From: Sclerurus mexicanus
Lineage: Eukaryota; Chordata; Aves; Passeriformes; Furnariidae
Direction of reading: 5' to 3'
Length of the DNA: 64,000 nucleotides
Assembly (NCBI GenBank): GCA_013396755.1
Contig: VWZF01006664.1
Coordinates: 97,070 to 161,069, forward strand
Position 1 is the first letter of the stretch. Every line of letters begins with the position of its first letter. The position numbers were made by a program, and so were the translations under genes. A model generated the notes under the pieces. That model was not told the origin of the DNA. It saw only the letters and a program-made list of their open reading frames with translations, and ran no database searches. This document shows, piece by piece, positions 50,001 to 62,000 of the stretch.

Positions 50001-53000
50001 GATCTCAGTAACAGAACAGACATACAGCAGATTGCAGCATACTTAGGAAATATGAGAATGGACATGACAAAAAAATTTAAAAAATTTAATGCAAGTTACT
50101 TTTCATACAGCCTTGCTTAGTAATGAACTAGTTGAACCTCCGAGCGAGACCAAGTTGCATCTTCCACAGGAGTGTATGGAGGGAAGCTGGAGAAAATTCC
50201 CTGTAGCTTGATGCCAGTCAGAGAGGAGAGTTTTCTGAATCCCTCTTACAACTCCCTTCCTGAGCACGAGTGATACTCTGGATTTTGTATGATGGCAACT
50301 GTACTTTTCTCTTGATTTGGTCAAAACTATTTTTCAGTATGAAAAGCTATTTACTCCACTAAAAAATGGTAATTTCTATACCAGTAGGGGTGTTGGCCAA
50401 CTGCTTGGCAGCAAATGAGAAACACTTCAGTTTCACAGTTTTATTGGGGAAGGGAAAAAAAAAAGGAAGGGCTATAAATGTATTGAATGTATTTAACACA
50501 TTAATTTACCAGTCTTGTGTGAACATTTCATTCTGAAACATTACACTTGATACTACCAGTGTCTCTGCCACCTTTCTGCTTCATTAAAACTCAAGTCAAT
50601 ACAAAAACCCAAACCTGTTTTTCAATGGCCATATAATACCCAAACATTTTTACTGCACTTGAAAAATGAGTCAGGTCTTACCCCAAGCACTCGCTTGTAA
50701 TTTAAGGTGCAAGGCAAATTCACTTTTGAATTCATTACATTTCACTTAATCAAATAAAGTTTGTATTTGACATAATCATAGAAACTCTCCAAAAGGCTCA
50801 CAACGCTCAAGCTTGAATTTTATCATTCTGTCCCAAAGGCTGAATTTTATCATGCAGAGTATAAGATAAAAATTGTGTTAATTATAAAGTAGCATTATCC
50901 TGAGATACGACCAGCAAGAAAAGTCAGCAGCTCAGCAATTAATGAGGAAAACAGAGCAACAATCTTACCTTCAAGTCAAGATGAACGACATTGTTTCTGT
51001 GCAAGAATGAAACTCCTTCCAATATCTGCCTCATAAGTCGTTTAACATCTTTTTCTTTGAAGGCTTCCTCTCTTTCAGCCACACACTGGTCAAAAATTTC
51101 ACCTCCAGCAGCACTGTGGAACAGAATGAATATTATTAGTTCAACGACTAAGTCATAGAACCCATTTTGCTCTACTTGCACTGTTTATTTCATGTAGGCA
51201 AGAGCAGCAGCAGCCAATAGTGGTATTTCCAGTTATTTGACATTTGACGAGCTTTTCCAGCCTCAGAAATGTTCTCTGCACTAGGGCAGCTTTGGAGAGA
51301 GGCAAAGATTGTAGTCATTTAGGTTAGAGAACACCAATACTCCAGCAATTTTGGGGACTCCTTTGGAAACACTGCTGCCTGTTGTTTCCCAGGAATGCCG
51401 CGTGCGTTTGTGGCCGGTGTTTTCACAGAAACACTTCTGCCACTGCTGTGACAGCCCGCGGGAATCTGGCCAAGGTAAGCCTTTGTAAGCACGAGGCAAA
51501 GCAGCCCCAGCTCCCGCCCTCCCCAAACTCTGCCTGTGCTCCAGAGCCGGGATGTGAAGGCTGCAGAGGAGTTGTTTATGAAGGCTCTGGGACACAGCGC
51601 TGGATGAAGTTTCTAAACATCTTTCATCTAAAAGTACTTCTGAAAAGTTGAGCTCTCTGCTTGCTTCCTCTTTTGTATATATGTCGAAATAAAGAACAAG
51701 GTAACACAAATGTAAAGATAACTGGATACGAATGAATGTTTTTAGAGTACTCAGAAGCCAAATTGTATTTCCCAGGCAATCCAGAGGTAACAGCAAGTGA
51801 GAGTTCTGCAAAAATGGTGCATTTAGACTGTGCCCCCCCAGAAAAAGAACACCTAAAAGCCTCAGGTTTTTAAAAAGACTTTTTGCTTTCCCAGATGTTC
51901 TCACTACTGTTATTTTAAATTTCCCCTGCGAATTGTCTTACCAAAAAAAAAAAAAGTTAAATCTTAACCTTTTCTGAAGAGTTTTATGCTTCTGTTCTAT
52001 ATGCTAACTGGTACAGTAGTACAGTTTGATTTATTAAACTAAGATTTTCTTTCTAAAAAAACTATTTTTCTTCCTTCTGTGTCAGAGATGATAGAGCTCA
52101 AGAATAAAATGAGTTTTCAAAGGGATATTAATACTTTAATTCCTTTTGAAAAATTGCATATGCCTGACACTGTCGCATCTTTCTTCAGTCCATTTATATT
52201 TAATGCATGGAAATAGTAATATTTCAGCTTTGAACAGGATTCAGATATTAATGACATTTTTAAAATGGAGACGGGTTAGTGTATTCTAATGTCCTAAACC
52301 AAATTCTTTGCAAAACCAACATCAATCGGATCTTCCAGATAGGGATAGAAAAACATCTACAGCAATCCATAAATTAAACTTTCTACTTTAAGAATGCCAT
52401 AATCTGTTACTTGGAAGCGCGATTTAATTCCTTTTAGCAGTGAATTATAATGATACAGTGATAAGATCTACTACAAAATTGCTAACACGATGTGTTTTAC
52501 AGCAACAACCCTGGGATTTTGCTGGTATAGCTCTGCCACTTCAAATAAGGGAAAAATAATTGATATAATATTTAATTATTCTGGGGAATAGGATTTATAT
52601 GCCAAAGCTGGTGTTGTCAACCAGGGCGCACACTTTTCTTTTAACAGACTCAGCTGGCAAACCGGTGGGAGTTGAGGGCACAGGGTCTTATAAAGCCCTG
52701 TTTGCTGCACGTCTGCTTGGTCGGCATCTGCTACAATTTGTTTATTAGTGGCACTTAATTAAAGCTGAAGTAGGCACCAAGCTAAAATGTAAGCTACCTA
52801 GAATTTTAACGCTACACTTCAAGAACTCTGAACTGCAAGTGTTCAAAGTCGAGGCACTAAAAGCCAAAAGCTGGAGCAATGTCCCATCAGTGACACCACT
52901 GAGAGCAGAAAGCCCTTGATCCAGAAAACTTCATTTTAGAAAAGGTATTTAAGTACCTCCCAGTACGTCTGAGTTCCGCAGCATTTTTAAGGGTGAGACA

Positions 53001-56000
53001 TGCAAATACAGCCCTTACACGTGCACAGCCACTTGTGACTTCCCAGCTACCGTGGACACTTGGCTTTACAAAGGAATTCAACACGTGCTTCACGTGCAGT
53101 ATTTCATTTTTGGGTCTCAGCTTTGCTATTTAGGATGCACAGAGAGCAGCTGCTTCTGGACAATTCACTCTATACAAAAATTAAACTCTCTCACAAGCAA
53201 CCAGCAACCCTTTACAAGAACACTTGGAAATCTGATACTGCAAGACTGTTCTGTGGAGTGAGCTTAATTGATTCCCTTAAGCCAAACAGTCAGCTAGCTG
53301 TGAGCCAGAACTGGAAGTACAGTGTCAAAGGGAACTCCGAAAGGAGTGTCCTGCACATCTGTGTCAAGTTTTGCCAAGCTCCTTAACAATATTTTCAACC
53401 CAATTATTTTGTATTCCCCTGCTAGATTTTGGAAAAAAAAAATGAATCTAACCATAGAAGGGATTAAAATACCTGCTAGGAAAGTATCATGGGCATGTCA
53501 TTGCTGTGATTTCTGATTGTGATCCATGCAGACCAGCAGTTCTCTGGTGTTAATAACATTTACCCATTTTTCCTCGAAGAGCACATATTCCATTAAACTG
53601 TGGTTTTTCTAATTGTCATTATGAAATAACTTTGCAAATGACTGGGCACCCCCACCCCCCTAGACAGAAAATGTTCCTAGGGGATAAAAGCAAAGAATTC
53701 TCCTTAGGACAGCAAAGTCTTTAGGAAAACAAGCCATTGTAATCTGAGAAAAAAAAATTGGATAAGGAAATATTTAATAACACAACATTTTGAAACACAG
53801 TGTTATTTAGAAAGCATTATTTCTCTAGTACATGCTCCCCTAGCTAGGTGTATGAAAAAAAATAAGAAGTCTTTCCAAACTTGAAAGCCATGGCAACCAT
53901 AATTCTTTAGCTATTTCAACTGATTTATGAAAGTACTGTTGTGCTATTAACTTCTCTAGTTTCAAGTGAAATCCAACTGCTCTTCATCAATGAAAAGCCT
54001 GCTAACACTTTATTACTGCTTATCAGCACAAATGAGCTACAAGTCATTTGGAAGTCTGAAGCACTACTCTTTGTTACAATTATGTTGACTTTAGATTAAA
54101 TGGAGACTACTTTTCTTCCTTGAAAGGTATCTTAACGATGCAGTGCATGAAATTCAACATCGAACTTCTTTCAAGTGCACTTATGATACACTAACACGGT
54201 CATTCAGCCTATCATTTGAAAAAGACTGAACAAATCTATTTCAGAGCATCTGAAAAAAATATTAGATACTAATATTAGTATCTAGATGCCTTATGTTGTA
54301 GATACTGTTAAGTTCTTGGTTCCATAGTTATTTCTGATTACAGTGGTTTTGCTTCAAGTTTTATATGTCAGACGAATTGTTTCCTGCCAGCAGACTTTAA
54401 CCAGTCACACCTTCAGTAAGTAGGACAATAAATAATGTCCAAGACAACACAAGTACTAACATTATTCAGGTGCAAAAAATTACAGGTGAAAAAGACTTCA
54501 TCCAGCGTAGCAGATAAACAGACTGTGTCTTCAACCTGATAAAGACAACTTCTTCCTTTTTTTAAAAGCAAGCATAACAAAAGTCTACTGTCTTTACACA
54601 AGGCTCTGGCAGGTAATTGCTCAGTTCAGAAGCTCTTCACAACATAACACTTAATGCCTTAGGTTTTTGAAGTTGCACTTACAGGTTTCTGTAACATCTG
54701 ACCCACTAATGTTATTCATCCTTTCCACAGATGTGTAAAAATATGTAAAAACACTTAGAAAAACACCAGTTCTTAAGCAGCAGATGCTCCATTGCTCTTC
54801 CTTTCAAAAGAAAGTGGAAAAAGCCAAGTAGATTGTATACATATCAAGCCCAAAAGTTATCAGATTTGCTTTTTTAAAACATCTATATTTGATGTGTCAA
54901 GTTTCCCAGATGGTATCTCTACCTTTTCAGTAAAATTCCAGGGTTTTTTTGTTCATTCCATTTTGCCTGAAACGTGACTGACCCACAGATTAATTCCAGA
55001 CTTTACCTGGTGCCCCTTCAGACCCACTCACCCCTTCAGCTCCTGCTTAAATACCCTGAGCGAGGTCTTAGGGCAGAGCCTGCTGCCAGGGTGGGTGCAC
55101 ACCCCCCCGATTTGCCAGCACTGTAAGGCCTCATTGCTTCCTATTGCTCAACACTTAATGTTTAACAGTTGGTGGCCAATCTCAGGTTTGTTTTCTGTCA
55201 AAAATTGATACCACTTGAAAGACAACTCTCCATGTAACATTAACATTTCTCTTCCTGAAGGCAAAACGCTCGGTGTTCCTCTCAGCCCTTATGAGAGATT
55301 CAACATCGAGACATGAAACTTGAAAACCCTTAGCAGATAAGGTTGGTGGCCAACAATCATTTGTTTTACTCCTTCACCAGATAAAGATCTGCCACACAGA
55401 CCATCAAGCTTAAGAGAAACTGAAATGCCCTAGAGAAGCTCGCAGGCTGGGTCTGGGCTTTAATCCTCTGCATACAGAATGTCAGAAATCCACTGACATT
55501 CATACCTGCTTTGTTGCAACACGTCTCTGAAACATGTTGACATTAAAGAAGCATCCAGACATATTTGCTGAAGTCAGGGAAAGACTGTTTTTGTAATTTA
55601 CAGCTCTAACACACAGCTATTTATCTGAAACAAGGTATGACTGTTTGATGCATATAAACCCAATAATTTTGCTAATTATGAACAACCTAGTTAATACCGT
55701 GGATTAAAAAAGTTTTGCAACTGTAAGAGAATTGAGATCTAAAAGAAAACCAGCAATTTTGCATTGAAACGATCACAAAACTCACTGCTCATTTGGATTC
55801 CCCTGATCATACTAAATCCCTATGGGAACCAGAAATTGAAACTGCATTCTAGTTTAAATTTCTGCTAGTGTTTAAAGCAGGTATTTATGAGTCTCCAGTA
55901 ACAGCAGTTAAAACCCCAGAAGCTCTGTCACACCTTTGCATTGTAGCAGATACTTCAATATTTCATATATAATGAAATCCATAAAGGCACAGTGAAGTTT

Positions 56001-59000
56001 CAAAATGTATTCCAGAAGGAATTTTGCCTTGACAGACACCACCTCACTCCATTTCACTGAATTTTAAGATACAGTTTCTTTTGACTTCTAAACAAGATGG
56101 GATTGGGACACAAGAGTTCTAACCATTTCTTTTTGCTGTCAAGTAAGGAAAGAGCTGCACAAACTAGATTTATCTTAGCAGACAGGTTAAGTGACTTCTG
56201 AACTACTGAGCCTCACTTTTCTCCTAATTATTTAAAATCCACGGAGCTTGAACAGGAACTTAGCAACAAGTATTTGGCTGCATTTTGGAACTTATCTGTC
56301 AAGTATCTAAGATATCAGATGAACAGTCAGAGCAGCTGCAGAAACACCCACCTGGACAAACTCAAGTGGAGAAAACCACACAGACAAATGCAGAGTCACA
56401 AGTTAAGTGTCCTTTGAAAGAAACTATTCTAGGTCTCAACCCTCCTCCTCTTCTTTCACCCCCCAAAAAACAGAGAATGGTTTAGAGAGCTTTTCATTCT
56501 AGGGGTTTTTGATAGTTTCTTTTTAACAATGATGTTGTTTTCAATCCCTTTTTCATAACTTACCGCAGATTCTTATACAGAATGTGCTGAGTTGGAGGGC
56601 ACCCACAAGGATCATCAAGTCCAGCTCTTAAGTGAATGACCTGTATGGGAATCAGCCCTGGAACCTCGGTGCTTTTGCACTGTGCTCCAACCAACGGAGC
56701 TAATCTCACTGGTAAAAAAACCATCACACATTTCACCCATCTTTGGCACTGTCAATGAAATAAACTTCAGTTCTTGAACAGATACTCCCTGCTTCTTCCT
56801 CTTTTACAAGTAGGGAGTGTACACAGTTCATATTGCATTCAAGATTTTTTTAACTACATAAACTATAGTTGAGCTTTGACAGATACTACATAGAGAAATT
56901 TATTATAATCTGCAGTAATTATGAGACTTCACATAACCTCTTGTAATTGTAATTTTCTTAGCAATTCTTTTCGAAGTTAAGCAAGCATGACAGGCAAGCA
57001 ATAAAAACTTTCCCATTGATACACCGTGTTTTTACATTGTTAAAGCAAATACTGCACAAGGTTATTCAGGAATTACTACTAATACTTACTATTCCAGGAC
57101 TAAAATCATCTCTGTCGCAGTTTCATAAACTTCATGCAAGTTAATGACCCAGAGGTTGCATTGTGCCAGCTCAAGGACTGCAATTTCGTGGATTATTTCC
57201 ATCCGACAGTCTTGGCCCTTTCTTCTTTTTCTCATGAATTTGGCTGCAAACTCTTTTTCAGTGTCTTTCTGGATACATTTCTTCACCACTGCAAATTTTC
57301 CCCTGAAATTAAATAAGAATTTAATTTTAAGTGCCTTAGTGACAGCTTTAGTCTTGCCCTTATAAATTAACATTTCAGGAAACTTGAACCAAATAACTGT
57401 TAGTGGGTAAATTTAAAATTTATTCTAAATTTAAAAAGATGCCTTGCTGAGTGATGATCCCTGTGCTTAAAATTTAAGAACACCACAGCCTAGAATGTAA
57501 TATAACCTCCATGAAAAATAAGGAATTTAAAAAGTCTCTCGGTTCAAAGAACCCACATAAACAAGCTGTGCTGGTTCCCAAGATTAAGTTATGCTCGAAA
57601 CTTTAATTAAAAAAGCTGGCAAACCCAAAACGTACAAATTTAGGCAAATTGAAGGCAATTTCTGCTTTCTCTGACTACGTCACAATAAGCCAGTCAGTGT
57701 TTCCTCAAGTATCCCACCAAGTCCCAGGGAAGAGCAGCCAGCACTGTCACTGACCCTGCTCCATCTGCCACGCCATAGCCAGCTCTGCCCTGCGGTGTCA
57801 AAGGTGGCCCTTTGTATTTCCACCATGATAAGAGCCAAAGTCTCCTGATTGTTTAACACTTCTCAAGATCCCTTATTCTTCACCGCAGTGTGTAAGTAAG
57901 GAACATGAGTGATTTAAATAAAATCAAGCAGCTCGACTGACATCGAGCTTGAAACCAAAATAAGTCTTCCTCTTTTTTGGAATACAGTGACAATGGGTTT
58001 TGCCTCTCCCATCTCCGAGCTGAAGGTCACAGAATTAACTAATTCAGCTCCTGCCAAAGTCTTCACTCTCACATCTCCTGACCTGTTGGCAGGAGACTGC
58101 TGCCCATGAAATGGAACTGCGAGAGCAAGCCGTGGTCAGCTTGCTTTTAATGGGCATTTGTTTCAAAATCACACAGTCTAAATTAATCAAGTCAAATAAG
58201 CAGCCACAAAGTGGGTATTTGCTGGGCAATCTCAGTAAAATAACTGGACTTGTAACCACTGATACGGCCACAGTTATTCCTTTAGGAATAATATTTTGCA
58301 CAGCCACACATTATCTAGAGCACAATGTGCATTAAGACTGTATCACAGCCCAGCCCAGGTGCCTGGTGAAGGCAGACACACAGTAAGAACATGCTTGCAA
58401 TGTCTTGAATCAAACCTTTTGGGGAGAAAGTTCTAAATTACTAATGAATATGTGAAGACAATATTATGGAGCTTTGCAAATGCATGAAAATAATATTACA
58501 AGATTCTGTGGCACAAAATTCATGTACAATATAAAGCTATGCATTTAGCAAAAGCGTTAAAATACTTGCTGAAGTTCTTAGCACCTAAAGCATCATAAAA
58601 ACCCCAAAACAACTGGTGACTACGCTGATAAGAAAAAACCCCAACAGATAAAAATAAATTGAGAAACTAACAGCCTTTAACACCAAGATATTTTAATACC
58701 TGATAGATACTAAGCCTTTATACCAAAATAGCCAGGCCCCTGAGTGGGTTCAGCCTTCTCTGATTCTTCTGATTTCCTTTCTCTGATCTCCTTCTGGCTG
58801 AGCATTGCCTTAGCGCAGTGGAAAGCTGCTGGTCCCACCAGCAGGGCAAAATCCAGAGAAAGCAGCTTAGGAAAGTCTGAAATCTCTGTAAACCAGCTCT
58901 CAAGCCCTGCGCTGGTTTGAGTGACATCCAAAACCTATCTGGAAGCAAGGCAATTAGCCTAATGAGTGCCGGTGCGCCGATTCTGGGCGCATTAGTCACT

Positions 59001-62000
59001 ATGGAAATAGAAGAGTGCTCCTGGAGCAGCAGGGGACAGCAAGAGCCACCACCGTGTCCTGTGTCCTGTTCGGCCGAGCTGGCCAGGAGCCGGCCAGGTG
59101 ACGTAATTGAAAGGACAGGTTACACGGGAGTGCCGTCGGCTGACAAATAATAATAATTCTTAGTTGTTTGAGACCAAGAATGCTGCCCGGATTCTTTGTG
59201 GTTATACCTATAATTAGAGCTATTTAACCACCGCCTGTTAGAATGCATCTTTTCTGAATACAATCCCCCAAAAGATCACACTTGACAAACCTATGGTTGT
59301 AACTAGTACAACTATTCACTGTGCAGTGATCTAGATTCGCGTGGGAGAAGATTTCAGAGGATGATCCAAAGAGAGCATCCACTGTATGGTTAAGCCCAAG
59401 ATAAATTTTAAAGAATTTCTTTTTGATTAAGAAAGAATAGCACGTAGAGAGCTATAAACAAGCCTTCTTAAAAAGTATACATTGCATACACTTCATCTCT
59501 GCTTTTCTTAAAATCCTGCTTTTCAAACTCCTTATAAAAAACTAAATAGTGAAAGGAGTGTTAGATCACATCATTGCTAGGTCAGTGTATTGAGAAGAGC
59601 TGGCAGCGAGAACACTGCATGGAAGGAAGAACAATTTGGAGATGAAAAAGTGAATTCACGTTTCCCAAGTTGAAAACAGACCACCAGTCACCCCAACACA
59701 AACACAAATGCTTTGGAGGGAGGCAAGAATAGGAAATTAGAAGTAGTTCTCTGTCCTCACAAGTCTCATTCAAGAATTATGATTTAAGATAAATCACATC
59801 TGATTACAAAGAAGCTCAATGTCACCTTTTCAGATTGCCAACAGAATTTGCATTGTTTCATCAGGCACACACTATAGCTTAAAGGAAAAGTGTCAAATCA
59901 CAAATAAAATGTCAGATCACATAAGCAGGAATATTTATGTCATGCCAATTAACTCTGGTTGTCCCAGGTTCAGGACAACAAAGAACTAACCTTACATTAA
60001 TCTTTATTTTTAAAATGACTTATAAAACACTGTCACTGCATCAAATGCAAGAATAACAGTAATTCCTGTGTAGATATTTACTGTTTATACCGTTCAGAAA
60101 ACTCCTCTGAGATCCACCATACTACATGCAATTTATTAAATAACTTAAGTGATACTTTTTTCTTAAGTGTGGGCTTTTTCCCCGGACAGTTTTGGATTTT
60201 CAAACAGCAAAGTGCAAGGATCTAATTTCTGATGTTCGTGAAGAGTTTACTCACATAAATGTACTCTCAAATGGTGAAACCAGCTACTTGCAATTCTTCA
60301 TCTTCACCTCTTTTTCACTTTCACTTGGTCCCACAACTATTTCCCCCAAGCTGTGCCACAGCAGAGAGCAGCTGAGGACAGAAGTGTGATAGCAGGCACA
60401 TGCTCACTGAGGCACAAAACTGTGCAAGGGTCATGCACGTTACCCAGAGCTACCTGAGAAATAAGAAAGTTCATGCCAGAGTTGGTTTCTTTAGAGGGTG
60501 GAAAAAAAGATTTAAGACATGCGTTGCCTGTACATGAAACTACATATAAAGAATATTTCAGTCTCCTTAGATGATTACAATATTTCTTATTCTGAGGTCT
60601 GAGTGGAGAATGAGCTTGTCTGCTTTCACAAAAACCTGGGGATGAGGAATGAATTGCACTGGACATGTTCACATGTGTGCACTGTCCTCATTTCGCTAGA
60701 AGATTGATTATTTAGTTTTGTTTTACTGTGGATCAATCATTTAAGATGTCTGTTACCTTCCAGAAGACAGACAGACCAGTCACTTATGCCTTCCTCCAAC
60801 CCAGCTCTCCCATCAGGAGTATTATTTTCTGTACACAAACGATGACTTCCAATATGTACATAGCTTGTTTCACATAAAAAAAAGTGCAATATTCCATCAA
60901 CAAGCTGAAGAATTAATAGTCTAGTAATATTTTGTGAGTAATTAGGAGTTTTTTTGTTGAGGAAAATGAGCAAGGCAACTAACTAAATAAAATTATGCTA
61001 GACTCTTTAAGGAAGCTCTAGGTAGTAGAAAAGGTATTGTTCCCCATTTTACAGTACTATTATGGCTTAAGTGTGGAGGGTAAGGGGAAGACAATCGGTG
61101 TCTTGTCCTCTGCAAAGGTTACATGACTTCAAACTAACCTAACTCAAGCTAGCACTGTCTGAAAACATTTAAATCTCAGGGAGCTGATGAGAAGAGGCAC
61201 CCTTAAAACATTCATCAGAGGTAAGTTTGATTTCAAACCTCGTGCAAGTGCAGATTTGCGTGAGACCATTCTGATTTTGAGGACAGTAAAATTATTAAAG
61301 CTATGAAGATTGGACCAAAATTTCATATATTAAATAATTTAATTTGAAAACTGCTATTTTCATGTCATCCTAAGCAACTTAAAATAATCTGCTTTCCAGA
61401 CTGGCCATGATAACCAAGTTCTGACATTTTCCCCAAATTAACCTGGCTTTCCTAAGAGCTGTATCTCAACAGACTTGCAAACACCTGATCATCTCCTGAA
61501 TGAGGCCGCAGCCTCTTGGAGCACACAAGCTTTACCTTCTCAGAGCAGTTTTTTCTCCCATGAGCGGAACTAATGAAGTCTGACTTCCTAGGGGTTTGCA
61601 CCCAAGTCCCTGTCGTGACACTGGGATCAGGTTCCTCCAGGCTCAGGGGTGACTTCCAGCAATGCTTCCCCCAGGACTTTGGCTACCAGGGCCCTGAGCC
61701 CCAGGACCTCCCTTCCCTGCACTGCCAGAACTACAAAGCCTCAATATTTCCCCATGTTCCCCCCTCTTCCCACCTCCTCCACACACAGGTGACAAGGGAG
61801 CAGAGAACAGAGACTCCAAGTGCCATGGCAAGTTCAACATCCAGGTGTGTCAATGGACAGAACTGGAGACCCAAGAGCACACAACCCTGCTGAGCTCACA
61901 CAGCAGCCCTGATCTCAGCTAAGGTGATAAATCTACTTTGGTTTTATTCCCCATTGTCAGTTCTAAATACAATTCATATGAATGCTGTTATTCTCAAACC

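Noticed and set aside
51281..51904. 207-codon minus-strand open frame
   Set aside because: It lies inside STK17A intron 2 between clear exons and has no recognisable domain.
56640..56712. A tRNA-Ile gene on the minus strand
   Set aside because: The anticodon arm and B box are degraded and it is fused to a CR1-like tail, so it is a SINE head.
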